A DNA stretch of 64,000 bases from Undaria pinnatifida (GCA_012845835.1 JABAKD010000023.1:21980203-22044202); one strand, 5' to 3'. Shown: positions 1-10,924, counted from the stretch's first letter. The notes: generated by a model from the letters alone, not told the origin. Numbers and translations are program-made.

Positions 1-1968
1 TGGATCCGTCTGCTCCCTCCCCCCCGGGTCACCTTCTGACGCTAGAATTGCACCATCCGGTGGTACCACGCCCGCTGCTGAAGGGTCGCTCTCCCGTGCC
101 GGGCCCGTTCCTTCCGCCGTGCCCCTCACCGCCGCTGGGGTGGCGCTGGGCTGACTCAGGGGGGGGGGCAAGGGTCCCGCCGCCGTGACATCCTCTTGTT
201 CGGCCATGAGGGTGTTCTCCACGGTTGCATAGGAAGCGGCGCCTCCTGGCTCCGCCTGCCCCCTTACCCTCCAATCACCTTCAGACGCCGGGGCTGCTCC
301 TTCCGGTTGTGTTACTCCCACTGCTAATGAGTCACTCTCCAGCACCGGGTCTGTTCCTTCCGATGTTACGTCCGCTGCCGTCGGGGAGGGAGGCAGCTCG
401 TACCCTGCCTCAAACCCGTTTTGGGACCCGACGGTCCACGCTGCCGTCGGGAACGGAGGAAGCGCCTCCCCCTCTTCTAACGCATTTCGCACCCCGAGGG
501 TCCACCTCGTTAGGCGGTTCTCCCACGTCGAGTCGAGGCCCGCCAAGAACTCTTGGACATGAGGCAGGATGTAGATCCTTCGGTTCGGGAGTCGGAGTAC
601 AGTATCCTGTGGGCGGATGCCGTACGCGGCGAAGATCTCGCGGTAGTGACCGGCTGCCGCTCTCCATTCTCTCGGTCGGGGGAAGTCAAGGTAGGCGCCT
701 TGGGGCAGGCCAAGAGCATCTGCGAACAGGGTGCACAACAGGAACGAGGAGGTTGGGCTACTCCCGTGGGTCCTCACCATCCCCTCAAAAGTATCGTGGG
801 AACCAGTCGTGACGTAACTAGCTGGGTCCAACCGGGGGCCGTCCTCCTCCAAGAGCTCAGCGAACTGCAGGGCTCCCGCTACTGCCGGCCACCTTCCCCC
901 CGGGCGTGGCCTTGGAAGGTCCTCAGCCAGCTCAGCCGGATGAAGAGGCCGATTTCTTGTCGGCCATTCCGAGCGACACGCGACGCATGGTTGTGGGTCT
1001 GTATGCCCACTCGCGAGGCATTCCGCACGGTCTAGCATGCAGCGGGCATGTACTTGTTCTCCGTGGGGACACGGAATAACTGCCCATAAAGAGTCCACCG
1101 CCGAATCCCCAGTAGGCTCCTCTAGTGCCCGCCCGCAGTAGGCGCAGGGAGATGCACCCCTGCTTCCCGTGGCATGACGCCTCTCTGCTGCACTTCTACC
1201 AGCGCCTCCTTGTTCAGCTGGTCCCGTGTGTAAAGGGTCGTTCTCCGGCGGCCGGTCCGTTCTCTCCGGTGTCGCTGCCATCGCTGTTGAGAAGGAAGGA
1301 AGAGCATCACCCGCTTCCAGCGCGCTTCGGACCCCGAGCGTCCACCTCGTTAGTTGCTCTTCGCATTCGGCGTCGAGACCTACTAGATATTGTAGGACGT
1401 GAGGTGCGATGTAGAGTCTTTGATTTTGAAGTCGGAGTAGGATATCCTGCGGATGGATGGCGTACGCAGTGAACAGCGTACGGTATCGGCCTGCCGCCAT
1501 TTCCCATTCCCTTGGCCGGGGAAAATCAAGGTATGCCCCTTGAGGCAGGTCCAGCGCATCGCAAAATAGGGAGCATAGCAAGAACGAGGAGGTTGAGCTC
1601 CTTCCGTGTGCATGTAACATGAGCTCGAACGTACCGTAAATGCCAGTCGTCACATAGTTGGCTGACTCCAGTCCGGATATGTGCCGCTGAACGCGGGTGG
1701 CGAACTGCAGGGCACCTCTCACCGCCCCCCACCTTCCCTCATGACCGTCCATGGATATCCCTCTAGCCAGCTCCGCCGGATGGGGAGGTCGGCTTCCTCC
1801 CGGCCACGCCGAGCGACACGCGACGCAGGGCCTAGGATCCGCAAGTCCTCTCGCGAGGTTTTCCGCGCGGTCCAGCATACAGCGGGTGTGCACAAAGCCT
1901 CCATGGGCGCACGGAACGGGTACTCGAGCGTCGTCTTCCCCCGACTCCCCACTAGAGTTATCGAGAGG
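1..1968 (-). CDS. LINE-R frame continuing after the UAG: two RING-plus-domain repeats (partial)
   Basis: The same frame stays open for 656 codons after the UAG and leaves the window. It completes the RING begun before the stop (C-A-H, H-x2-C, CVAC). A ~165-residue domain follows with YVTTG, TSSFLLCxLFxDALxLPQGAYLDFP and LTRWTLGVR motifs. Then the whole RING-plus-domain block repeats: second RING at about 1146-965 (C-x2-C-x21-C-x-H-x4-H-x2-C-x17-C-x2-C), second domain about 800-480. After that the sequence is again low complexity with a proline run encoded by C9. No ATG precedes the RING half after the stop, so UAG readthrough would be the simplest way to make it. No known family was recognised for the repeated domain. 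Confidence 0.6.
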
Positions 1969-4900
1969 CTAACCGCAGTACGTGCACCAAAATTCCTCGG
2001 ACTCCTCCAATCCCCCTTCAACGTCTTGACCCCCTTCACCCTGACTCGCGGCCTCCTCTACACCCGAGGTTAGTGATCGCCACAATATCTCCAACTGTCG
2101 TTGTTGGTGAGCGCCATCCGGGGTCGTACGGTCGTATCTCATATGGATTCTGGGCACTATTGCCGTGAGTCGGAACGTTCTCCGACGCGACACTCCTGTC
2201 CCGTCCCGGATAGCTACCCCAAATCGGTCGTCCCCCCTGCCGTCTGCTCCTGCTGCGCTTTCAACGGCACACCTCCTGTGGACGAGCCAGCCACCAAAAG
2301 CGAACCTCTGGTCATCCTCCAAGTGCCTGCCACAGACCCCACACGGCGCTTGCACATGTTGCTGGGGGATCGTGCCCCGCCATTCTCCGTGGTGGTCCTC
2401 CTCATCTCGCTCTGCGAGATTCCGCGATAAGTCCACCACTTCCGGGGTAATGTGCGCTCTTCTCCGGAGGCGCTGCTCAGCTGCAGTTACTCTGGCTCTG
2501 ATCTCGTGTTCTTCCGTCGTGTCCACCGACCTGCCAAGGGCCCGAATCTGTTGGAGGAGGGGGTGTAGATCGACCTCTTGATGCTCCTCGTGCAGAGCCG
2601 GGTTCGGGCACGTGACTAGGTGTACCCCTCCGAAAGTCCTAGCCCGGGGGATTGCGTCCTCGCAAAAGCCTAAAGCACAACGGCGGTGTGCGTCGCATGA
2701 ACAGGACACTTGTACGCAATTAGTCTCCTCAACCAAACCATGACAAACGCTGCATATCGCTCGCCGTCTCCTGCCTTCTCTTGCGGCCCTTGTTGTCAGC
2801 CTTGCTTCCCCGTCAGCTGGCATATCTTGCCGCGCAACCGTCAACACCTCCACCATGACCTCATTGCTGTGCTGGCGGAGCGCCATCCCGTCGGCCTCGT
2901 TGACTGTTACGGTCGCCCGACATGCCGGACACCGTAGATCGGCCTCCGTTCTGACTCGGAGTGCAGCGTAGCACGGAAGGTGCAATCGATGGGAGCAGCT
3001 CTCTAAATATACCAAAGGAGAGGACAATGCCTCATAGCATACACAGCAGCTTTCCGGGGGTTCCTCCCGGAGCTGGTTTTCTGTAGTCGTCGGCGATGGT
3101 GTCCGTGGCGGAGAAGGAGGTCGTTCGGGCATCGGTACGGGTGCCGAACCCCTTCCCTCCGCCGTCCGTGTAGGCGTCGTCCGTGACGGCCTTGGCGATG
3201 CTGCCTCTGCCGTCCTGACCACTGTCTGCGATGGCGTTTCGAGCGCAGGGACCACACTCGATGTCAAGATAGGTGTCGCCGTCGAGGAATGGCCAGTTGT
3301 GGGCAGCTGCGGCGGCGGCGACAATGACGGTGACGGACTTGGCGATGACGTTGTGGGTGGCCTGGAAGATGGAGAGGTAGCTAACGGCAGTTGCGGTGTC
3401 GTCGGAGGGGTCGAGGCGAGCACCGATATCGCTAGGGAGGGGTGTGTCGACGATTGAGACTCCCCCCTTGATGCAGGCTGAGGTGGGCGTGACTCGAAGA
3501 TTGGTGCCTGTGCAGAACCTGATGTCTGGGGTGGCGTCTCTCCTATTAGCGGCGCACCTTCTATGACAGGTGTGCTTGAACCCCCAAGTGGAAACGGTGG
3601 ATCTCCCGTTAGCGGCGCACCTTCTATGGCGGGTGTGCTAGAATCCTCAAGTGTAAGTGGTGTAGTTAGGGGTGGTACCAATTCCGTTATCGGCGGCTGT
3701 GATGCACCAGGCGTGTCCGGAGGTTGTTCCGGCAACGACTGTGCTGGTTGGGAGTGTGTTGCCGATGACTCCATCTGTGCTATCGTTGGCTGGTGAGGCG
3801 ACACTCCGCGGAATAGCCCAGTGAGAAACTGCCTCCCCCTTTCCCCGTCCGATGATCGCGCGCTGATGGTAGCAGCTAAACGGGTGCGCGCCCTCGTCCT
3901 GGAGGAGATGAGGCCCTCCGCCGGTGTACTGTTCGTGGCCCGTCGCCTTTCACCTGCGGCCGTTCCCGGAGATGTGGACAATCCTAGTCGCGGCGTTGCC
4001 CCGTCGGCACCTCTTTCCGGTGTGTTACCACTGTTGGGTTGGCGGTCACCTCTTCCCGCCCCTGCCCTACGTCTCTCCCTACGGGACGGATTATCCTCTC
4101 GAGGTGTACTCCCTTGAACAGGGTCAACTTCCATCTGATCGATGCTTTCTTGACGTCGCCCCCCACATGTTTCTCTCTCGTCGGGGGCGGGGGGGGGCGT
4201 TCTTGAGACCCGGGAACCTGCTGTCGCGCCCGGTGGTAGCGGAGGAGAAGACCCAGACCCTATTCCATCATGAGCTCCGCCACCGCCGAGCGTCATCCGA
4301 CACTCCTGCGGACTGCTAAGAATTGTTTGGCCCCGCAAGGGCCTCATGCCGACAGGGCTTCCGCCGGCAAGACGAGCGTCTTGAGGCGTCGCTCTGGAGT
4401 GCCGGAAGGTCGGTGCTGTGCCTAATGGCCGAGGGTGGGGAGGCATGACCTCACTCTGATTGCCGCCGCCTGTGAAGGTCGCGTGGCACCCCTGCTGACT
4501 GCGCGTAGGCGTAGGCTCTCCAGTATCCCCCCTCCGGAAGGAAATACTTATAGCGCATCGAGCTTCTTGATACCTGTGACTTGAGTCCCGAGAGCCCGGT
4601 GTCGCGCCCGGTGGCATGGGGGGGGGGTTGTTTGCTCTCCTACTAGTCCTCGTAGATGTTCCCGCCCCTGAAAGACCCCCCCGAACAAAGATGTTCGCTC
4701 CACTACGTGCATCCTGGGAACAGAAACTCGAGTCACGAAACCTTAGTGCCGTGTCCGATGGCATACTATGGACACTGTCGCTGGAAGGGAAAGCCTGATA
4801 TCTCTGCTGGGTCCTCTCAGGTGTGGACCCGCATAGAATCCTCGGCTGGGCGGAGTTTCCGGCTGCACGACGGACATTTTGAGGTGCGGGAACTGCTTCA

Positions 4901-6912
4901 TTCAATAACAGAGAGGAGTGGGAGGGTCCATTGCTCGTCCTTCTGTTCTCCGTGGGCGCTACCTCGCCTCCTCGACCTCTCCTGACACGGGAAGGGATCA
5001 AACCCCTCCTCCTAACCAACCCAACGCCTCCGGTGACACAAGTATGACGGCGACGCCGTGTCCTACGTTGCGAAATATGGATGTGCGCACCTTCCACCTC
5101 CATTGGCGAAGGGCTCTGTCTCCGTGTAGCCCCTCTCCCAGCACTTTGACAAGTGCTAGGATGGCAATGTCTCCCACCAAGCTCATTTACTACTTGGCGG
5201 CCTGATACCAACTGCGCACCGGCCCCTCTTGCCTCTGCTCTGTTGCTCCACGCCCGGGCATTGGCTATAATCTCGGAAAGGGTAGGCACATTCTCGGATG
5301 GGCGCGGGTTACGGCCTTGGACGGCTAGATTGTCTCTGCGAGGCACCAAGGCTCTCTGGTTCTGTGTGTTTTCGGTAAAAGTGAACCGAAGCCGCTGGTG
5401 CGGGCGCACCGGTGTTCCTGTGGGAGGGGAGATGGACCGCTGCCGGCGCCCTAAGATTCCTGGTAGGAGCGAAGCCGGAGTATTTATGATATTCCCTCTA
5501 CAGCGCGATGGCGAGCGGTGCCTCGGCCGCGTTGTCGGTCGTGGCGAGGGCCGATCACATGATGCTGCCCTACTCCTCCGATTCCCAATGATGCAGTGCG
5601 ATGGGGGAGCGTTCCCACCCGTCATTGGCAGCGACCGACGCGACGTCAATTGCTGGGGCCCGCTTGATACGACACCGGGACCTTGTGTCGCTGCACCTAT
5701 ACTCTCGCGTTCCACCAGCGGTGGGACCTGCGATGGACACCTTCCTACTGTCGCGGACGCCCGCTCCCTCTCTTGCTGCACTCCACTCGACGCTTGATGC
5801 TGCAACCCCCCTATCGTCCTCGCGTGCATCCATGCCGGGGTAGTCGTCCACCTCCCACGCCCCATCGGCCGTGGCACCATCGCTCGGTCCACCGCAGCTG
5901 GCGATGGAGAACGACGCCTCCGCCGCAACGTCGGTCGAAGCGAGGGTCGATCGCCTGATGCTGCCCTATTCTGCTGAGCTCCGTTGGTGTGGGGAGACGG
6001 GGCAACGTTCCTATCACTCGTCGCCATCGGTCGGCGTGACGAAGGCTGCTGAACCCCTCCTGGTGTAACACCTGGTACTCTTGTCTCTGTGTTAGCCCTT
6101 ACCGGGAGAGTCGTCCGTCTCGCGCGCTCCGTCGCCAGCCGTCCCTCCGTCGTACATCTCCCTTCTTCCGTAGGCGTCTGGTTCTCCTCCTGTTGAGCCC
6201 CACTCGGCGTTTGATGCCGAAGGACCCCTCCTGCAAGGGCTAACCCCCCTGTCAGGGCTCGTGTCCATGCCGGGGCCGTCGTCTGCTGTACGTCCCCTAC
6301 CGGCAGTGGCACTATCGCCGGTAATGCACTTGTCGACGCACCCGCTGTAAAATCTGTGGCCCCTGCTATGGTTCTTCTTCCTTGCTGCCCGAGACAACCG
6401 GTTTCCGACTCCTCCCCATTTGCTGTCTGTTGTTGTAACCCTCCCGGTTCGGGGATTGTTCCCGTGACCCTAGACTGCATCCATGCCGGGAGGGTCCTCC
6501 CCCGTCCTCGCCCCGCTGGCAATGGGCATAGTGATTGGGCTGTTGCCGTAGTTGCTGGTTGTGCTGCAGTTTCTATGGTGTGGTTGACCGGTCTATGTTG
6601 GGTCCGGGTATCCGCCGGCGTCGCCATAGGGGGGGAATGGCCCTGTACTCCGCCTAACCTGTGTGATCGTCCTGCTAGCCACGATGGTAAGGTCCTCCAT
6701 CGCCCTCGCCCTGCTGACAGTAGTTCCCCCGACGGACCCCGTACGTTGGCCGGTAACGCATCGTTCTCCTCCCGCTCTTGAAGGCCCATTCCCCTTTGAG
6801 CTTCCGTAGCCGTGCTTGCAGACACTCTAACATTCTCTGGACGCATAGGTACTGGTGTACCTTCCCCCTCCCCTCTAATAGTTTGTCCTTGGCGGTTGCC
6901 TTCTCCTGACAT
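1969..6912 (-). CDS. LINE-R ORF up to the UAG: low-complexity region plus RING-type zinc fingers
   Basis: Encodes 1647 residues from the first ATG (6912-6910). A longer reading from GTG at 6945 is unlikely in a eukaryote, and an upstream in-frame TAG at 6958-6960 limits the frame. The first ~1280 residues are R/P/S/T/Q-rich with internally repeated modules such as GRGRxxTxPAWM, RAASxDRPS and STPxIEGAPL. A RING-H2 finger follows near residue 1290-1340 (C-x2-C-x13-C-x-H-x2-H-x2-C-x13-C-x2-C). Then come a RING-like Cys/His cluster (CSVC...CSCDAHRRC) and a third partial cluster (CGVC...HRRC). The frame ends in CTYCG-stop, which is the first half of a fourth RING continued after the stop. RING fingers bind zinc and often act as ubiquitin ligases; a role in transposition is inference. 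The same product, decayed, is seen at 39.8-41.7 kb. Confidence 0.7.
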   Translation of the reverse strand: MSGEGNRQGQTIRGEGEGTPVPMRPENVRVSASTATEAQRGMGLQEREENDALPANVRGPSGELLSAGRGRWRTLPSWLAGRSHRLGGVQGHSPPMATPADTRTQHRPVNHTIETAAQPATTATAQSLCPLPAGRGRGRTLPAWMQSRVTGTIPEPGGLQQQTANGEESETGCLGQQGRRTIAGATDFTAGASTSALPAIVPLPVGDVQQTTAPAWTRALTGGLALAGGVLRHQTPSGAQQEENQTPTEEGRCTTEGRLATERARRTTLPVRANTETRVPGVTPGGVQQPSSRRPMATSDRNVAPSPHTNGAQQNRAASGDRPSLRPTLRRRRRSPSPAAVDRAMVPRPMGRGRWTTTPAWMHARTIGGLQHQASSGVQQERERASATVGRCPSQVPPLVERESIGAATQGPGVVSSGPQQLTSRRSLPMTGGNAPPSHCIIGNRRSRAASCDRPSPRPTTRPRHRSPSRCRGNIINTPASLLPGILGRRQRSISPPTGTPVRPHQRLRFTFTENTQNQRALVPRRDNLAVQGRNPRPSENVPTLSEIIANARAWSNRAEARGAGAQLVSGRQVVNELGGRHCHPSTCQSAGRGATRRQSPSPMEVEGAHIHISQRRTRRRRHTCVTGGVGLVRRRGLIPSRVRRGRGGEVAPTENRRTSNGPSHSSLLLNEAVPAPQNVRRAAGNSAQPRILCGSTPERTQQRYQAFPSSDSVHSMPSDTALRFRDSSFCSQDARSGANIFVRGGLSGAGTSTRTSRRANNPPPMPPGATPGSRDSSHRYQEARCAISISFRRGDTGEPTPTRSQQGCHATFTGGGNQSEVMPPHPRPLGTAPTFRHSRATPQDARLAGGSPVGMRPLRGQTILSSPQECRMTLGGGGAHDGIGSGSSPPLPPGATAGSRVSRTPPPAPDERETCGGRRQESIDQMEVDPVQGSTPREDNPSRRERRRAGAGRGDRQPNSGNTPERGADGATPRLGLSTSPGTAAGERRRATNSTPAEGLISSRTRARTRLAATISARSSDGERGRQFLTGLFRGVSPHQPTIAQMESSATHSQPAQSLPEQPPDTPGASQPPITELVPPLTTPLTLEDSSTPAIEGAPLTGDPPFPLGGSSTPVIEGAPLIGETPPQTSGSAQAPIFESRPPQPASRGESQSSTHPSLAISVLASTPPTTPQLPLATSPSSRPPTTSSPSPSPSLSPPPQLPTTGHSSTATPILTSSVVPALETPSQTVVRTAEAASPRPSRTTPTRTAEGRGSAPVPMPERPPSPPRTPSPTTTENQLREEPPESCCVCYEALSSPLVYLESCSHRLHLPCYAALRVRTEADLRCPACRATVTVNEADGMALRQHSNEVMVEVLTVARQDMPADGEARLTTRAAREGRRRRAICSVCHGLVEETNCVQVSCSCDAHRRCALGFCEDAIPRARTFGGVHLVTCPNPALHEEHQEVDLHPLLQQIRALGRSVDTTEEHEIRARVTAAEQRLRRRAHITPEVVDLSRNLAERDEEDHHGEWRGTIPQQHVQAPCGVCGRHLEDDQRFAFGGWLVHRRCAVESAAGADGRGDDRFGVAIRDGTGVSRRRTFRLTAIVPRIHMRYDRTTPDGAHQQRQLEILWRSLTSGVEEAASQGEGGQDVEGGLEESEEFWCTYCG

Positions 6913-6915
6913 TAT

Positions 6916-6943
6916 GGGCACCCTCGCGTCTGCGAGGGTGCCC
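6916..6943. other. Perfect 12-bp inverted repeat just upstream of the LINE-R ATG
   Basis: GGGCACCCTCGC and GCGAGGGTGCCC are exact reverse complements separated by GTCT. The hairpin ends 3 bases before the ATG at 6912-6910, so it would form in the 5' leader of the minus-strand transcript and could affect start-site choice. Confidence 0.8.
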
Positions 6944-6960
6944 ACACTTTCGCAACCCTA

Positions 6961-8440
6961 AACCACTCTCTATACGGTGAGCGTTAAACACCCTTATGCT
7001 TTTCCGCGGCAATGGTGAGTATAACTTCGATTCCCTCTTCCTCCCCCTGCGGGATGTCCTTTTCCTAAGGTCCTCGTATAGTGACCCTTCCCTGACTTTC
7101 CGGATCGTCGTTCCGAGTTGCCTCCCTTTGCGGAAAGTCTAATCCAGCCGGAAAACCTCGTCGATGTGATGCCCCTCCCAAGAGGTCCGCCCAACGGCGT
7201 TTGGTGTCCTACCCAAAGGTCCTTCCAACGGCGTTCGCCTAGGCTCGTGCATTGGTCGCGGCTCGTACAACAGTACGCTACCCGTGGCCTCCGACGCTTG
7301 TACAGCAGTATGTCCGTTGCGCTTCCGAAACAGACAATTAACGCCAGTCAGGACTCGCAGGCCATCAACGAGAGGTGCTGTGGTAATACCTATCCCACGG
7401 TCTTGTCGTGTTTGTCTCACAATCGTCTATGGGACAATATGCAATAATAGCTGACTGCTGAAATCTTTCTTTCACAGCTGATTTCCCCCACCTCAATATC
7501 AGTGCCTCGTCCGTATGAAGTCTAATGCCCCGCGTTGGTTTTCCGTCTTGTGGCACAAACTGTTAATCGTAGTTGACCCTCTTTTGTCCGTTTCCTTTTC
7601 CTATCGCCGTTCCTGTAACTCCTCACTTTCACCCCCTTACTCTCGTCAAGCTCCGTTGCATGCAATCCCTGACTCCACTCGAATCACAGCTGTCTATACG
7701 TACGGTCATTTAATACGTTCCTGTGATGGAACACACTCGTTGAAAAAGCCGTTTAAGGGATGCCCAGCGAGGTCCGATGAAAAAGCTAGAAAATATGTCT
7801 AGCGCCTCAATAATTGCGACGACTTCCGGATGGGGCTCTATATCGAAATATGTACGTGCCGGAAAAAGGATACGCACTTACTTGGTACGCGATATTCGAC
7901 GTCCGAATGCAGTATTCACGAGAGCTTTTCGTGGGCTGCAGACTGAGCCAGCACACCGCAACACAGATTGCTTTACCACGCGACCTCCTACAGAGTGCTA
8001 CTACTGTGGCCTTCGATCCCCCGTAACTCCTGGTTCCCTTACGCCCTGTCTTTCTCCGTCTTCCTTTTTCTTTATTGTTTCCTTTTCATACCTTATTTAT
8101 CACATATATATGTCCGAGCTTTCGTCGTACCTGGAGGATGAGAACGTATATTTAATATGCGTATCTTTCAGCCCTCTCGTCTCACTCCACTCGGCCGTTC
8201 TACCAGGTCCCAGCTGACCTTAGCTTGAAGTAGTATACGTATAAAGCTGAGTTTGAAGCAGACGTTCCGCAGCACAGATGAGTTTGCCACTGACCTCCAA
8301 TCAGCTGCTGCTGTAGGCTTCGTGTCTCCCGTGTATTATTCAATAGAAGGGCCGAGGAAGAGGCTCGAAGACGAAATATGTACGTGCCGGACAAAAGGAT
8401 ACGCACTTACTTGGTACGCGATATTCGACGTCCGAATGCA
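6961..8440. other. Unassigned stretch with one direct repeat
   Basis: No convincing gene. A ~72-bp segment at 7844-7915 (ATATGTACGTGCCGG...GTCCGAATGCAGTAT) recurs at 8372-8444, where it abuts the TTA microsatellite. The part next to LINE-R may be its 5' leader; nothing else was recognised. Confidence 0.5.
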
Positions 8441-8443
8441 GTA

Positions 8444-8720
<277 letters not shown>

Positions 8721-8770
8721 TTTGTTATTGTTATTGGCACATTGGCACTTCCCCGTGTAATAACGAACGA

Positions 8771-8862
8771 ACTATTGCATTGTGGACAAATGCACTCCGA
8801 GCCTACGAGGGGAAGTCCTTGGAGCTGATACCACCGGGCCCGCGGTCGCGCGAGTCGGTACA
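8771..8862 (+). repeat. 92-bp direct repeat, left (possible LTR remnant)
   Basis: Matches 12378-12469 with about four differences. It begins ACTATTGCATTGTGG and ends GAGTCGGTACA. It lies 5' of the gag-like frame and would be the U5 end of a 5' LTR whose remainder is lost next to the TTA microsatellite. Confidence 0.6.
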
Positions 8863-9462
8863 ATTCAATGGAATTGGGTAAGTTCTGCTTACTGCCCAAA
8901 ACGTGACCAATGTGCTTTCGGAGGCCGGAAAACACTGTTTCGCGTGCTGGTGTGGGACACCGGCCGAAAGCAATGGAAGACCCTATAGCAGCAAGAGGAA
9001 CACGAGCGCAGGGCGCTGACGGAGTCCATTCTGCAAGCTGGGGCAACTCGAGAGGTGGAACCCGAGCCGGAAAGCAAGGTGGCGATCGGGGGAGATAGAC
9101 CGCCTAGGTTGGGTGGTGATGTTGATACCTTCGAAGATATGCGTGAATTTCTTGTTGCCTACTCGGAGTACGAGCAGCAGATGCGTATCACAAACCAAGA
9201 TGGAGGAGACCGGGTACTCGCGAGGAGGCGAGAGCTGGTAGATTCGGCGACCCGAATGATGATGGCTGATGAGTTCTACTATGGCAAGCCGTGGGTCGAC
9301 CTCTCCGAGGAGGAGCTAATGCAAGGGCTCAAAAGGTTGGCTGGCGTTGATATGCGGCAGGCGAGTGATGAGGATTTTTGCCGCCAGATATTTCGTGTGC
9401 TGAAGATGGATGCGAGCGTGCCGGTAGATAGCAGGGTGTTCATGCAAAAGGGCTCCCGTGAA

Positions 9463-9720
9463 ATTGCACGTACGCGCAAGGTTTTTCAGATTCGCACGTA
9501 AATTCAATAGTGATTTATGTATAGCGGCTCCCTATGTCCAGGTCCGCACAAAACGACGGTTACGCTGCCCATACCAACCCGACCCTAGACCCGACCCTAA
9601 CCCTAATCCTAACCCTAACCCCAACCCAACCCTTTGGGGGGCTCTCGGTCTGCTCTCGAGGTCGGCAGGGGCTGTACTGAGTTTACGTGTAATCCTAAAA
9701 ACGTTGCACGTACGTGCAAT
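9463..9720. mobile_element. 258-bp MITE with 27-bp TIRs inserted in gag
   Basis: Left end ATTGCACGTACGCGCAAGG and right end CCTTGCACGTACG-like sequence are inverted repeats over about 27 bp. The right end contains the perfect palindrome TTGCACGTACGTGCAA. The element splits the gag frame, and its interior carries a telomere-like tract. No clear target-site duplication was found. Confidence 0.6.
9576..9634 (-). repeat. Interstitial telomere-like (TTAGGG)n tract
   Basis: About nine variants of CCCTAA (CCCGACCCTAGA, CCCTAACCCTAATCC, CCCCAACCC) run in tandem inside the MITE. This is the complement of TTAGGG-type telomere repeats. Confidence 0.75.
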
Positions 9721-10924
9721 CAAATGCCTGGTGCATGCAAAAACGTGCCCTGCGGAAATGCCTTGATTTCAGCGAGCTCACGGAGGTGGTGAGGCCCGAC
9801 GGTCGGCAGTACACGCTAAAGCATGGCAAGGTGCTGGTGGAGGCAATAGCGGCGGGAATCGAGCCACTCGAGGTCCGCCGCAAGGTGGAAAAAACTATGC
9901 GTTTCGATCTCGTAACGCATGACCCTGACGCACAGTTCAGCATTATTGCCAAGCAGCAACGGAACCAAGCTGTAATTGAGGCCAATGATGCTGAACGTCG
10001 GCAAACAGCAAAACGGCGTAACGCTAGATCAACGGCTGCTGCGGGGACTAAGCCGCAGGGAAGTGCTGCTGACGAGCACGACTCACGCAAGAATACCAAT
10101 GCTACTGGTGTAAAAGCAGAGGGGCATCGTCCGTACGACAACAACGAGTGTTTCGTATGTGGCAAGCAGGGACACAAGCAGTGGGACTGCCACCAAAGCC
10201 AGCAGGGTAAGACGGGGAAAGGCGTCCATGGCCAAAAGCCACGGCCAGACCCCTATGCAGCAGCAGCAGTCCACAAGCGGCCCCGCTCAGCATACCGGAG
10301 TAAGACAACCGAGATGGCCCCTGCGTCTACCACCCCTCAAGCTAGTGCGTACAAGACCGCCTCAAAAGCGGTGGTTACGGAGACCGAACTTGCTGCGCCT
10401 GAACCATCTACGCAGAATGACGACGACTACGTGTACATTCGCGTGCCGCGGGAAAGGATGGCGCCGGTGGACTATGGGCTCACCGGGACGGTGCAGCACC
10501 AGGTTTCCCAGAGCGCTGGCCCACAGAATGCAGCGCCAGTTTTTCACTCCGTTCCGGTGCAGCTGCCGGCACCTGCGTCGCAGCAGTCGTGTGGTGATTC
10601 CGTCACCATTTCATACGCGCGTGTCTTGGTCTTACAGCCGGATGAACTCGGTGATACGAGCGTGGATACGGTGGAAACCGAACCGCACTTGGAGGCCCTG
10701 ACGCAGCATGTCGCAGGGCGTCTCGCGGTTCCCGGTGCTTCCGCGGCTGCTGATGTTAAGGTGCTGATGGATTCTGGTTCAGGAATTACAGCTATGTCTG
10801 AGGAGCTGGTAGAGGCCCTGCAGGGACAGCCGGGGATGACGCAAACCGCGTTAACGCAGGCGTTTGTTGGGCATGCGCTTGTGGCGACGTTGTTGGGCCA
10901 CGAGTGTGATATTGAGACGCAATC

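Larger units (their letters stand above)
1..6960 (-). mobile_element. LINE-R copy 1: RING-containing non-LTR retrotransposon, 5' part
   Basis: Sequence from an in-frame stop at 6958-6960 to the window edge forms one minus-strand reading frame, interrupted only by a UAG at 1971-1969. Its 3' half matches the plus-strand element at 39784-45044 over roughly 2.2 kb. That second copy goes on into a reverse transcriptase, so this is the 5' part of the same retrotransposon, with its RT outside the window. The reading frame looks intact apart from the UAG, so this copy appears younger than copy 2. The left end is cut by the window and the exact 5' end of the element is not defined. Confidence 0.75.

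Noticed and set aside
225-812. Plus-strand open frames over LINE-R copy 1 (also at 553-1035, 5153-5797, 6356-6781)
   Set aside because: Shadows of the minus-strand RING ORF, whose frame shows conserved duplicated domains.
6913-6945. GTG start for the LINE-R ORF, 11 codons upstream of the ATG
   Set aside because: Non-AUG start is unlikely in a eukaryote and the codons form the perfect hairpin; ATG at 6912 preferred.
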